This document shows, one piece after another, positions 1-10,813 of a DNA stretch of 64,000 nucleotides; within the stretch, counting starts at the first letter, position 1; every line of letters begins with the position of its first letter. The stretch covers positions 1-64,000 of the forward strand of contig CAXHKU010000896.1 of assembly GCA_964017125.1 (NCBI GenBank), read 5' to 3'. The notes below the pieces were generated by a model. It searched no databases. It saw only the letters and a program-made list of their open reading frames with translations, and was not told the origin of the DNA. The translations under genes and the position numbers were made by a program. Source of the stretch: Flabesymbios commensalis. Its lineage: Eukaryota > Annelida > Polychaeta > Terebellida > Flabelligeridae.

Positions 1-38
1 CCCAAATAAAAAATACGTCAGTTTCACATGCCTTTTCT

Positions 39-1960
39 ATTTATTTATTTATTTATTCAAACATATTTGTACAGGGTAAAAACATTATTAGCCTTTGGCT
101 AGTTTGCATATGTGCCCTGTTTTATGACAAGTATTTGCATAAAAAGTGAAAACACATATTTAAACAATAACTATCATATTATGTACAATAGAAACAATAA
201 CGAAAATAGAAGGTACATTAACCATTTTAGATCATAATCCGATGATATATGCCTTTGCGTTAATTGAATGGGTTTACAAATGTATATACAAGTGAAAAGA
301 AAAGAAAATACAAATGTCCCCCCACTAAAACTCCAACAAAAACCTACAAAAATTGGAGAAAGCGATAAGACATGTACAGTTATTGCAGCCCTAACTATGA
401 TTGAGTAATGGTTTGATTATTAGGCATATATAGTTTAAGGTTATATTTGAAAGCAGAAAATGTCTTCTTATTTATTATTTCTGAAGGTAGCTTATTCCAA
501 AGTCTAGACCCATTCACACTTAAAGATGATTTATATAAAGAATTATTACACCTGGGCTGCTGTAGAGTATTACTTGTTGCATTACGTGTTGAAACAGTAT
601 GCTATTCAGAAACGGAGGAAAAAAGATCAGATAAGTAATAAGGAGCTAGATTATTTAGAGATTTATAAGTGAGACAACATGATAAAAAACAATATCTTTC
701 TTTAACATTCTGCCACCCTAGACCTCTCACAATATCTATACCACGAATGTTCCAGTCAAAGTTTTGTGCAAGAAGTCGTGCTGCTCTATTTTGTAATTTT
801 TGTATTTTACATAAATATTTTTGTGCAGCAGAGCCCCAGACAGTGATACAATAATCAATAATACTCTGAAATATACCGTAGTAAACACAATTAATATCAT
901 CCGTTGGGAGAATTTGTTTCAACCTTCTTAAGATATAAAGTTGCGAAGACAATTTCTTACACAATCCATCTATATGATTAGACCAGGATAATTTACTATC
1001 TATTTCTACACCAAGATATTTAGCGGACTTAACAAAGGGTAACTTAACACCATTTATATCTATGCTGTCTACTATATTTTTGTTAGATATAATTAGTACA
1101 TTACACTTGTTTATGTTTAAAGTTAACTTATTTTGTCCAAACCATTTAATAGCTTCATTTACAGCATTCTGAAGTAGTTGCTGTATTTTTGTTATAGATT
1201 TATCACTAATATCTATCATAGTATCATCAGCAAAAATATTACAGAAGGCATTAGATAGACATGAGGGAAAATCATTAATAAAAATAGTAAAAAGCAGAGG
1301 ACCAAGTATAGATCCCTGTGGAACACCTTTGTCAATGAGTTTTGTATTAGACATTTTACCATTTATGGTAACAACTTGAGTTCGTTCATTGAGATAATTT
1401 GTAAACCATTATAATTCAGTGACATTAAGGCCATATTTGCTTAATTTTTTAAAAAATAATTTGTGATCAATTGTGTCAAAACATTTAGCATGATCAAACA
1501 TACAAATACCATTGATTTCATTTTCGTTAATATTGTCGAGCACATATTCAATCACATTATGCTTCAGATTTAGTGCTAATTTATTACTGGGTTGCCAGGT
1601 CAGATGTACTCTATCTCTCATCAATAGGGAGTCGTTTACCGTCTTGTCAGCCAGCTTGAAGAAATTGTCATTGTTGACAAATCTGCAGCTGTGTGTGTCG
1701 CACAGATATATGAAGGCTGTATTGGTCAGTTCAATTTTTCTTTGGACGTCTACAGTATCAAGTCGTGGGCAGATACTGGACATAGTCACTCTTCCCTGGC
1801 ACATATATTTTGCTTTCTTGATGAGTTTATCATACTTTTTGCTTATGTCCGGGATCAATCTGTCTGAGTAGCAGTCATTTCCTCCAACAACTACAGTGAT
1901 GGTTTCAAACTCAGAGTCCATTCTGCCGAGCTTCTCGCTATGTTTTATATTGAAAGAGAA
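39..1960 (-). mobile_element. CR1-like LINE relic with (TAAA)n-type 3' tail
   Basis: Non-LTR retrotransposon lying on the minus strand. Its 3' end is the low-coordinate side, where a short TTTA-unit tail (about positions 39-55) closes the element, as in CR1/L2-type LINEs rather than poly(A) LINEs. The 3' UTR covers about 56-394, the coding remnant 395-1921, and the 5' end fades out near 1960. The endonuclease and the N-terminal RT fingers are absent, so this is an internally deleted and 5'-truncated copy. No target-site duplication was recognised, because the left flank is almost at the window edge. The clade call rests on the RT motifs and tail type and is an inference. Confidence 0.8.
395..1921 (-). 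pseudogene. LINE ORF remnant: SGNH-like ORF1 joined in frame to reverse transcriptase
   Basis: Read on the minus strand, the first ~120 codons are SGNH-hydrolase-like: VVVGGNDCYSD matches the G-x-N-D block and RDRVHLT the terminal D-x-x-H block. The frame then enters reverse transcriptase at FDHAKCFDTIDHKLF (motif A), continues through GVPQGSILGPLLF (motif B) and FADDT (catalytic motif C), and ends with a thumb/C-terminal region including LWNKLPSEI. The frame is continuous from 1921 to a terminal TAG at 395-397 apart from two in-frame stops: TAA just before WFTNYL and TAG after FSSVSE. The endonuclease domain and the RT fingers that should separate ORF1 from motif A are missing. SGNH-type ORF1 proteins are known in CR1-like LINEs. 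The copy cannot make a working RT. Confidence 0.8.
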
Positions 1961-2020
1961 CAGACTGATGTTTAAAATAATATATAGGGTTATTTACATT
2001 TCTCCACTTTAAGTGCAAAA

Positions 2021-2640
2021 CACACCAACGCGAACGTCAGCGCGATTAGGCACGTGACGAGTGACGCGACGACTGACGCGAAAATTACATGACTGTCGAC
2101 ACACCAACGCGACGACCAACGCGACATGTGAGGCGCGACAGCCGGCGGGCGGGGGCCCTAGGGTAGTGGTTAGCACCGCTGCCTTTCACGCTAGAGTTCG
2201 GGGTTCGGTTCCCGGTCTCGGCAGTTTAAAAGAAACAAAAATGTTCCCCCCCCCATCCACGTGTAAAACTCAGTATTGTGGAGGGCCTACGTGACCGAGA
2301 GGTAGTGTGCTCGGCCTCAGACCGCCAGGGCTCGAATTTCGAATACTGTGTCTGGAGGACAGTGTCATCTCATTCATCTCACCATCCTTAGGAGGTTCTC
2401 CTGGCCCAGTTTTGCCTATATGTGGACAAAGGTGGCCTAAAGTCCGATTCATTCCATTGCGACAACTGGCGTGACGAAAATGTAACAGTTTTGAAAATGG
2501 TCGCGATGCCTATCGCGCTCGCGTACGTCGTCGCGCTGGTACGTTTCGGCAATGATCAAATAATGTGTTTGAAAACTGACGCGACGTCATTTAAAGATGA
2601 CAATCACGTCACCAATTCCAGCTATATAGAAATGATTGTA
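2021..2640. repeat. CpG-rich ACGCGAC-unit repeat, split by a SINE
   Basis: A locally GC- and CpG-rich block in AT-rich surroundings. Variants of AACGCGAC, GACGCGAC and TCGCGC recur on both sides of the SINE at 2147-2458. The left part (about 2021-2146) has ACCAACGCGACGACC-like units and the right part (2459-2640) has GCGTGACG, GGTCGCGATG and TCGTCGCGCTGG. It looks like a degenerate tandem or inverted repeat, perhaps the body of a small DNA transposon, that served as the SINE target. No coding potential is evident. Its unmutated CpGs stand out from the surrounding sequence. Confidence 0.5.
2147..2458 (+). mobile_element. SINE1, full-length copy with two tRNA-like regions and a TSD
   Basis: Member of a SINE family found six times here (2147, 17770, 33513, 39388, 48485, 60876). 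The head (about 2150-2225) is tRNA-like, with TAGTGGTTAGCACCG as an A-box region and GGTTCGGTTCCCGG as a B box. The CCTTTCACG loop resembles tRNA-Glu(UUC). A linker with a C-run and CCACGTG follows. A second tRNA-like module lies at about 2285-2355, with GTGACCGAGAGGTAG and a B-box-like GCTCGAATTTC. The body ends with CCTGGCCCAG, GGTGGCCTAAAG and a short ATTC-rich tail. Flanks GCGACAGCCGGC (2135-2146) and GCGACAACTGGC (2459-2470) form a slightly decayed 12-bp target-site duplication. Confidence 0.85.
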
Positions 2641-3318
2641 TGTATGTGTGATACAGTAAATGATGGGGAAATATCACATTATAAAATGATGTAGCAGGTA
2701 ATTTATAAGATAAAGGCTAGATGTAATACAGTAAAATACTGTGACGTTTATCAGAAATATTACCTTTTAGATTTTATTTCATTTTAGTGTCGTATATGTT
2801 TTAAGTATTGAAGGGCCAGAAGCGTTGTGCAGGCAACTGTTCTTGTTGTATTTGGGGATTTGTTTGTTCGGCTCTCTGTGTTTGCTATGGTACATGCTCT
2901 CGCCTCACTCTGGGACAGGGTGACTAAGAAATGAACTATACATAAATAAATAAATAAATTTAATAAATACGTTTAGATTGACTATGATTTTTCCTTTTTT
3001 TCATTTTTAAGTCATATTTGACCGTGAAAAGGACTTTTTTGGGTGACATTGACCTTGTACAAAACAAATCCCTCCCGAACTGTTTCGTGACGCGAAAACA
3101 CTACAAAACGAGGTATTATATGATTCTTTGTGACTTTTATTTGTAAAGTTTTGAAATTCTCATTCACTTGATGGCGGATAATTTGGCGGTCATTTTGAAT
3201 TTATTAACCCGCAATTTTGTTAGGTTGAGACCAAAAATGTATTTAGTCTGTCAAAACCTTGGTCTGTGCTAAATTTGAAACTTGTATCAATCTGGGATAC
3301 ATAAATTGAAAATGACTA
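2641..3318. other. Non-coding stretch, no gene recognised
   Basis: AT-rich sequence without a supported exon. A TAAATAAATAAATAAAT run lies near 2942-2960. The segment 3001-3320 (GACCTTG, GGCGGTCATTTTGAATT, CTTGTATCAATCTGG) resembles, in decayed form, sequence at 5400-5640, so it is probably an old interspersed repeat rather than unique DNA. Confidence 0.5.
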
Positions 3319-3900
3319 AGGGAAGGGCGGGCAAAGGGGGCCATTTAACGTTTCAATGGTATTTAATAAGAATATTCGAACTATTTTAAAACGAATGACT
3401 GCTCTATGTTAGGTACATGCAATGTAGATACATATAAGAGACTCACTTAGTGTTTCAAGGATACCTTATTTTAATTGTAAGCCAAAAAGATTTGCTCTCA
3501 ATAACTTGGGCAAAGGGGGCCAGCGCATTGAGCAAAGGGGGCCACCCCCACCCACCCTGTAGAGACTTCAGTTGTATTCGTTCTCACTCTATGGAAGTAC
3601 ACCCTGCACGCAGGTTGCCCCCACCTTGGTATTTTTTATTTTTTTGATACACGAGTACATTGAAGTGGGCCTGATAAAACAGATATGATAAAAACCTGTC
3701 ATTTGATGTATATGGTGACATGCTTTGTTGGACATACTAAGTACTAAGTAATATACTAAATACTTTCGTTCTCTGGGATTAGTGTGTGAAATATCTACCC
3801 ATTGTAAGGTAGAGGGCAAAGGGGGCCATGCCGTCTGGTCTTTGTATTGAAATGGCCTGCCCCCCTTTGCCCTGGCTCCCTTTGCCCAAGGGGTAGAGGT
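3319..3900. repeat. Dispersed GCAAAGGGGGCC motif cluster
   Basis: The 13-mer GCAAAGGGGGCCA or a close form occurs on the plus strand near 3329, 3510, 3532 and 3816. It occurs inverted as GCCCCCCTTTGCCC and CTCCCTTTGCCC near 3856-3890. The spacing is irregular (about 20 to 290 bp), so this is not a simple tandem array. No coding region is seen. Confidence 0.5.
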
Positions 3901-4379
3901 GGGAAATTTAGCCTATTATCTCTCCCAAAAGTGATCTCCTGACTAAAGTAATAACTAGAAAACAATGGCAATATATAATGTACCACACAAAACAAAAGAT
4001 TTTCAGAAGAAATCACATAAATTCATCAATAAATTCATAAAAATATATAAGCTTATATTCATAAGATTGTTGCCAAAAACTCTCTGTCGTCTATTACTTC
4101 TATCTAAGATATGTATGAGATGTCTATTTATGTTTTTTAGCAGCTGATAAATGATCCACCTTTATAAATATCCAGTAGAAATTGGTGAAAACATGACGTC
4201 ACATATGCACGTTTAAATCTGACCATGGACGGGGACCCTATCAATAGATACGATGCGCATAGAGCTTTTTCTATCAGTTTGATACAAAACAAGACTGTTG
4301 GTTGTTGACGGTCCCTAAACTACTGGTAGTAGGTTTGTGCTCAAGTCTGTCCAAACAGATATGTCATTAGCTGATCAGC
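3901..4379. other. Non-coding stretch, nothing recognised
   Basis: AT-rich sequence with only short chance reading frames and no protein motif. I see no recognisable element. Confidence 0.5.
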
Positions 4380-5100
4380 AAAGGCCCTTGTCCAGCATAA
4401 TCAATCAGCTTGGCTATCTCTGGTTTTGAACAAAATATATCGAAGTACAAGCAACGTGATGACAGTAAAAAAACTGGCAAATTCCCTGTCGTATGCTGTT
4501 TTGACCTTTATTGACCTTTATAACACCAAAGTTGTTACCTGTTTTTCTCTTTATATATATAGTTCAATATCTGACTTCCGTTTTGGTGGCAGAATATTTA
4601 CTTTTTAACGACTGTTGATAAATATATGGCAAATTTTGTCACTCACATTCCATATTTCAATCAGGGCCATGTACTACACCCCCATATTTAAAAAAATCTA
4701 TACAATATATATTATTACCAATATGTGTCTTACATTCTAGGTGAGGTTATTCTAGAGGCTTTATGCTAGTATTCCATCTAGCCTTGGTTAGTTTTATTAT
4801 TCAACAAGTGACATAACAGTACAGATAGTGTGATGGTGAAACATTTGCTAAATCACTGTGGCATGCAGTTGTGACCTTTGTTGATCTTCATAACTTAGAC
4901 ATTTTCCTACATATATATTTAACATTAAAAACATTACATTTTTGGTGCAAGAATCTTTAAAATTGATTGAGTATTGACAAATATATTGCCAATTATGTAC
5001 AAATACCTTAAAATGCCCTCTAAAAAATGACTGATACCACAATTTGCTTGTACACACTACCTGGGGTTGTTCTAGAAGGTTCATACTACCATCTTATCAA
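4380..5100. repeat. Degenerate tandem duplication, period about 370-380 bp
   Basis: Two decayed copies lie head to tail. GTATGCTGTTTTGACCTTTA near 4490 corresponds to GCATGCAGTTGTGACCTTTG near 4862. The downstream landmarks TTTTGGTGGCAGAATATTTA and TTTTTGGTGCAAGAATCTTT correspond, as do GTGAGGTTATTCTAGAGGCT and GGGGTTGTTCTAGAAGGTTC. A partial third unit may continue past 5100. The divergence suggests an old duplication, and no reading frame is conserved. Confidence 0.55.
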
Positions 5101-5282
5101 CTCAAACTTTGGTTATTTTTGGTGTTGAGATAAATCCGTTTTTAAGCGTCTTTCAGGATTTCGCTCCTGGACTATCACGCAGTACTTGATTCCCCTATGA
5201 TTTTGGTGGTATTTTACACCTGTGCTATCAGATTATCACTTGTGTATAATGGTTTGCTTCAAATACAACCCACACACAAACT

Positions 5283-5720
5283 ATGATATCAGATATTAGT
5301 CAGTCAGTGGCTCAAGGTGCCCCGAAAGTATCTCAAGGTGCCCCCACTTTTTTCAGGCACATCTTGAATATGGCCACAAAGGAAGTCTCTGGGGATGTTG
5401 AAAGTTCACGATTCGGGTTCACCACAGCCAAAAACATAATGAAACAATACCAAAATTATTCAAATCAGACCTGTGGATCCAATGTTATGGAGAACATACT
5501 TTTTATGGCGGCCATCTTTAAAAATGGCAGCCATTTTGAATTTTTAGGTTGCTAAAGTTTGTTCTTCAAAAGTGTGGACAATAAGGAGAGTCAATGTCAA
5601 GTTTGGTGCTTGTATCAACATTTGAAATATCATTTTGCTTATCACACAGCCTTGAAAAAACAGAATTTCAGTAAAAGAAAATTGGGGTTTCGGGTACCGT
5701 CAAGCTATGACGATTTTCAC
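5283..5720. repeat. Decayed interspersed repeat with GGCGGCCAT/TTTTGAATTT motif
   Basis: Contains CTCAAGGTGCCCC twice near 5310-5345, then ATGGCGGCCATCTTTA and GGCAGCCATTTTGAATTTTT near 5504-5547. Sequence such as GTTTGGTGCTTGTATCAAC follows. The same landmarks appear at 3180-3300 and, more loosely, at 38140-38480 and 57730-57760. I take these as old copies of a repeat family related to the fold-back element at 7856-8545. No coding region is supported. Confidence 0.45.
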
Positions 5721-5848
5721 AATTTCGCCTGGGCAGATTCTTAGGACTTTTTTGTGTCATAGACTATACGTCTATGAAACCAAAACAGAAACAAAACCTT
5801 GTAATTTGTTTTAGGTTGACCCCTTTTTTCTCGTAAAATGCCTGGACT

Positions 5849-6140
5849 ATCTGGTAAAAGTTTTATGCAAATCCATTCATTACCTTGTAAATATGCCTGC
5901 TGACGGATAGACAGACAGCAAACCATCACGACCAAAAACATAACCTACTTTGGCGGAGGTAATAAACCACACAATTATTTAAAAAAAAAAAATGTAGAGA
6001 TCTGTAAACAAATACTTCGATGTCAAGTGTTAACATTATTGGATGACATAACATATATACACTTTGCGAACGTATGTCCACAATTATACATTATAATATT
6101 ATCGCATCGATATATATAAAAAATAATAATTATTGCGGTC
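5849..6140 (+). repeat. Direct repeat, copy 1 (~290 bp)
   Basis: Matches 6263-6552 at an offset of about 412-414 bp. Shared landmarks are TGGTAAAAGTTTTATGCAAA, TGCTGACGGATAGACAGACA, GGCGGAGGTAATAAACCACA and ACTTCGATGTCAAGTGTTAA, with small differences. The GACGGATAGACAGACAGACAAACC portion resembles the 3' end of a common invertebrate interspersed repeat, but I cannot name the family. Confidence 0.7.
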
Positions 6141-6262
6141 ATAGACGTATCAAATAGAAATAGACAGTCAGTCAGAGACTGCAAACCTGCGCCGCAGTGA
6201 TTGTGTATTGGATCCGGATCATTTCCAAATTTAATGGATTGTTTCTTGGCCCGAGACATATC

Positions 6263-6552
6263 TCTGGTAAAAGTTTCATGCAAATACATCCATTACTTTC
6301 TAAATATTCCTGCTGACGGATAGACAGACAGACAAACCATCACAACCAAGCACCTTACTTCTTTTGGCAGAGGTAATAAACCACACAATGATCTCATTCA
6401 AAACAATGTATAAATCTAAAAAAAATACTTCGATGTTAAGTGTTAACATCATTGGATGACGTAATATATAAACTTATTGAACGTATGGCCACAATTATAC
6501 AATATATTATCTCGTTGATATATATAAAAATGAAAATGATTGCAGTACAAAT
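6263..6552 (+). repeat. Direct repeat, copy 2 (~290 bp)
   Basis: Second copy of the 5849-6140 repeat, separated from it by about 120 bp of unrelated sequence. Substitutions and short indels are spread along the length, so the duplication is old. No frame is shared. Confidence 0.7.
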
Positions 6553-7652
6553 GTTTCGTAATGAAATTCCATTCATTTTGATATGTCACACGCTTATATT
6601 ATTGTGAAATTTAATGGGTTTATGCAAGACCTTGGTGTCATAACTAAAAACTTTTGGTACAATCAATTTGGAGAATTATGACATTACCTTTTGTTAATAC
6701 GGAAGTCATACTATTTCCAATAGTGGCAAATATAGATTAGGTTAGTGCTTTCTATAAATATTGATATTTTTAGAACTGTGTAAAACCATTATTTTGCATC
6801 CCGATCGATGTGATTTTATAAAACGTGTTATATAAAAATGCTCAATGTTGTGAGAATGCCATCGTGTAGTTTTCTATGGAATACAATACCTATATAACAT
6901 GAAAACACTGAGAAAAAAAACTTCGGACCCACGTTCCAGGTTGAACCAAAATACCCTGACTATTACATCAAGAAGTGAATGAGAGACTGCTAAATACATG
7001 ATCCAGCTGATTTCATTAGCTTTATTTTGTCATCTTCGTTCACTACTACACCTGACACATGATCCATAATTATGCAAAATAGACACAACCCCATGCATTC
7101 CAGTGTCACAACATCAACTTTGCCGAACATGGACAGTCTTTTATTTCAAAAAAATGTTCAACGAGGCGACGTTTTATATGTTTAATCTGATATACTAGCT
7201 GTAACATATTTTGGAATATATATGTAGAGGTTGAACTGTTCAGGGATATCACTAAATGTGATTAGACATCTTGAGCCCACAAGATAATTCGTACAAACAT
7301 CAATTTTATTGCCAGCCATAAAAGCTGTTGTTTTCCTAGGTCCACTGACATTGCCGACGAAATACAAGCAGTGTTCGAATGAAGTCGGCTGTAAATATTC
7401 TGCGATTTGAATTGTATAATATTTATAATATATTTAATCTCCAAGTCGTCTTACAACGGTTTGCTATTGGCGACAGGTCGGAGATCAAACGGAGGAAATT
7501 GAGGGGTGAAATGTTTGGCGATTACTCGCCGTTTTGTAAGTCTCACATTACTCGGGGATTAAAGCGAATTCGTTTGAGAGCAGTTTGAGAAAAGGCTCTG
7601 GAGTCTCAGTGGAGTCGCCGACTTTTCAGATATATGAAAATACCCACTCGAA
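6553..7652. other. Non-coding stretch, no gene recognised
   Basis: AT-rich with scattered short frames on both strands. The longest plus-strand frame (7379-7588) has no recognisable motif and ends in a basic tail. I see no splice-supported exon or named repeat. Confidence 0.45.
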
Positions 7653-7751
7653 CCCCCCAAAAAATTAAAACAAAACGTTTCTCAACGGTTTTCTATCCTA
7701 CTGGATATAGTGAATGACGCTGAGAAACCTTTTGTTTTATTTTTTGGGGGG
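7653..7751. repeat. Imperfect inverted repeat (34-35 bp arms)
   Basis: The left arm (7653-7687) starts CCCCCCAAAAAATTAAAACA and runs to TTTCTCAACG. The right arm (7718-7751) starts CGCTGAGAAACCTTTTG and ends in a G run. The arms pair with only a few mismatches around a loop of about 30 bp, and weaker pairing continues outward for some 20 bp. It could be a small fold-back insertion or a terminator-like hairpin. Confidence 0.65.
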
Positions 7752-7855
7752 TCAGGTGGTATATCGACCCGTCTATTTATGAAAAGGGTCTCAATAACAA
7801 TTTAAACGGCGACCAATCAGGGAGTGTTATTAGTCAGGAAGCCATGACACTATAG

Positions 7856-8545
7856 GTTGACTTGGCGGATATAGTCTTTCTCTCGTTCGATTCTGGGAAA
7901 TAACATGCTCCAGAATCTGAAACCGGCTGGTAAATGGAGTTTACCATTGAGCATTTTTTTAATTCAAGATGGCCGCCAAGATGGCCGTCAAAATAGGGTT
8001 TTCACAACAATAGATCTAGTTCATAAACTAATGAATCGATTTCCATGATTTTTTTTGTTTTTATTATTTCGGTCATGCTCGAGCCGGTAAACATAATTTA
8101 ATGTACCCCAGAGGTCAATTTTAGGGTCAATTGATACGATCAAGGTTATTTTTTACCGTTTTTTACTTTTAATCACATAATAGTGTTGTTTTGAGCTGAT
8201 GATTGCGCTAAAATACCAATACCTTATTTAAAGCATTAAATGAGCTAAAATAAATTAGACTTGTTAAAATGACCTTGAAGTTGACCTTGGAGGGACTTGG
8301 GGCTATTTTTATTGACTCGGGCATGTCCGAAACCATACAAAAGGATCATCAAAATCGGTCCATTAGTTTTTCAACTAGATATATTGTTGTGAAAACCTTA
8401 TTTTGACGGCCATCACGGCAGCCATATTGAATTTTTAAAAATGCTCAGGGGTAATCTCAATTTACCAGCTGGTTTATGTTCAAGGGAGTTATTGCGCATC
8501 ATAATCAAGTGAGAAAAAAATTATATCAACCAAGTCAAGGTTCAG
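7856..8545. mobile_element. Fold-back (long inverted repeat) non-autonomous element
   Basis: The left arm is about 7856-8085 and the right arm about 8314-8545, with a ~230-bp loop. Paired landmarks are GACTTGGCGGATATA with the complement of TATATCAACCAAGTC, ACCGGCTGGTAAAT with ATTTACCAGCTGGT, GATGGCCGTCAAAATA with TATTTTGACGGCCATC, and TTTTCACAACAATAGATCTA with TAGATATATTGTTGTGAAAA. The arms differ by many substitutions but stay alignable throughout. There is no ORF, so the element must have depended on a transposase from elsewhere. The loop carries TGACCTTGAAGTTGACCTTG. Confidence 0.75.
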
Positions 8546-9994
8546 CCTGAAAATCAACTTTGGCTACCAGACTATATGGTACTGTTGTGAGACAGGTTGG
8601 AGTCCGTCCCCGTGGGGTGGCAGTCCAGTTAATGACCCTGTGCACTGTGCAGACCTTTTTGAGATGGGCTAAAATTTATATCATGTATATAACGTGCATC
8701 TGGAGATGTTAATTGAGTCCTCAACCCTCAGTGGAGATTAATCCAATTATTTGATCAAATTTGTGCGGACGTTTGCTTCACCAGCATAACTGCATTAGAC
8801 AAGAAACAGTTTGCATACGATCACCTTGAAGTTTCCTGTGTGTATAAATCACACACTAGACCTATAGCAATTTTTTGTTGATATGGCCTAATTACTTTAC
8901 ACTTAAACCAACTGAATATATCTGCATTCAAATTCAAGGCGCTCGTGTGGTATTCATGCCATTACGTATGTTCAATTTACATTAATCAACATAAATACAA
9001 GAGCAATCACCCCAATATAATCAACTGATTTTACAATGATTTTATTGGAGCGGTGTACTTTAACCCACTCAACAAATTGCTTCACCAAGGGCGATTTTGT
9101 GCGAATATTTTTTCATTACTTGGGACATTCACCTGACCAATTTAAAACTAAAAACGGTCTGTTATGGAAAATGTCTGGATTCTTCAATTTTTGTGTCGAT
9201 TTCTACTGGACTAACATTACCTGATTATATCAGAGTGTTATTTACCATTAACATACATATTAGGCCTACCTAGCGTATTGTATTGAAGTGTGATGAGAAA
9301 TAGGGAAATGGAAATCAATTGTATGATTTGAGATGCATTTAAAACGCTGGTATATATTATATTAAATCTATGTGCTACTTTTAGTGAAATAATAAAGTCC
9401 ATGGTCAGTCACATGTCAACAAAATTAAATGCATGTACAGCATTTGTCGGACCAAAATCCATTGGGTATTCCTGTGTTATGCTACGGAATCCATTATAAT
9501 CATCCACGCTACAACATTATATTATCCAGTATAGAAACTGAACTTTTTCTCTTGCACAGATTTTACTGTTCCTATCGGCACCTTCTATTTAATGGAGCTT
9601 AATTAATTTATTAATTAATTATTTCATTCAAATATTTTAATTCATTCATTCATTCATTCATGTGTATGATATGTGATACCTTGAGGAGCATAATGTAACA
9701 ACAAATACCTTTTCAATTGAAATGGAATTAAAATCGATCCTTTTGTATACACATAGAAAAATAGCACCCTAACTGTTGAAACTTTTATGTGTATGTTAAT
9801 TTATTCGCAAATGTAAAGAACTAAAATGGCGAACTTTCTAAATGACCTCGTATATTAGGCCCTATACAGTAAAAATGCGTGGCGGTATCTAGAGGGTGGG
9901 GGAGGGGCCAGGAGCAATGGGATCGCCCGGAGCGCATCATATGGCCCGCCGATGACTGGCTTATAATGCATGTTAATGTACACTTGGATGTACA
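8546..9994. other. Non-coding stretch with short ATTC microsatellite
   Basis: No exon or named element found. A TTAATTAATTTATTAATTAA run (about 9598-9620) is followed by (ATTC)n near 9641-9660. A GC-richer patch near 9880-9955 has no recognisable function. Confidence 0.5.
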
Positions 9995-10317
9995 CTTCTA
10001 TAATATAACTGCTATTAAAATTGAAAGTAGACATCATTTGATCAGCAATATATATGTGTCACCCAAGGGTACATAGTAAGAAACCATAAGGTGACATATA
10101 TAAAAAGTCACTCAAATGGGTTTTTTTCATGAGCATGATAGTGGTTTACCTTGAGGTGACACAGAAAAGTATTACAAAAATGTAAATTTAAAAAAATGCA
10201 ACATATATAAATATTTTGTACAGGTCTGTTGTTGTTTTTATCTATTCAGACCCTTTTTTTCATCTATACTTCAGATTTAATAGAGGTGTCACCCAAAGGT
10301 TCACTTTTAGATCATGT
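9995..10317 (+). repeat. Direct repeat, copy 1 (~320 bp)
   Basis: Nearly identical to 10814-11144 at an offset of about 819 bp. Shared landmarks are TGCTATTAAAATTGAAAGTA, CATCATTTGATCAGCAATAT, GTGTCACCCAAGGGTACATA and AGGTGTCACCCAAAGGTTCA. The motif GTGTCACCCAA(A/G)GG also repeats within each copy, suggesting shorter internal tandem structure. Confidence 0.8.
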
Positions 10318-10419
10318 ACCAAACTATTGACCAGTTGTATACCAGTAGTGTAAAATAAAGTTAACAGCCGTGTCGTGTGCACAATAACTTTCTCTAGTAA
10401 AAACAGTTGCACGAACCTT

Positions 10420-10740
10420 ATGCATAATTATTTGGAACAGCCCTCAACTTTGATCATGTCCCCTCTATTGGTGCGTTGGCTCTGAATACAAAGTGAGGTG
10501 ACAATAAATGATTGCCTAGCTAGCGTATCGTGGTAAACAATATTTTAAATCGATGAGTTAAAACTGGCGGCGGTAGTTTCCAATATTATGGAACAGCCCT
10601 CTGTACAAATTATTTCGAGTTGTTTGTTAATTTCACCCATTGTGAAAAAAATCAAGCCAAACATATATTGACGAGCGTATTTAATTCAAACAAAAACTAG
10701 AAGACAGCGGTAACCTGAATTATTTTGGGGTAGCCCTCAT
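10420..10740 (+). repeat. Degenerate ~145-bp repeat marked by GGAACAGCCCTC
   Basis: AATTATTTGGAACAGCCCTC (about 10426), ATATTATGGAACAGCCCTC (about 10583) and AATTATTTTGGGGTAGCCCTC (about 10717) are spaced about 130-160 bp apart between the two copies of the 320-bp direct repeat. The intervening sequence is only loosely alignable. Confidence 0.4.
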
Positions 10741-10813
10741 TTTTAATCAGTTGTTATCGCTTTAAAAGGTGTGTTTCTTTGCTCTATGTGATTATAGAAC
10801 GTTAAAGTTCCGA

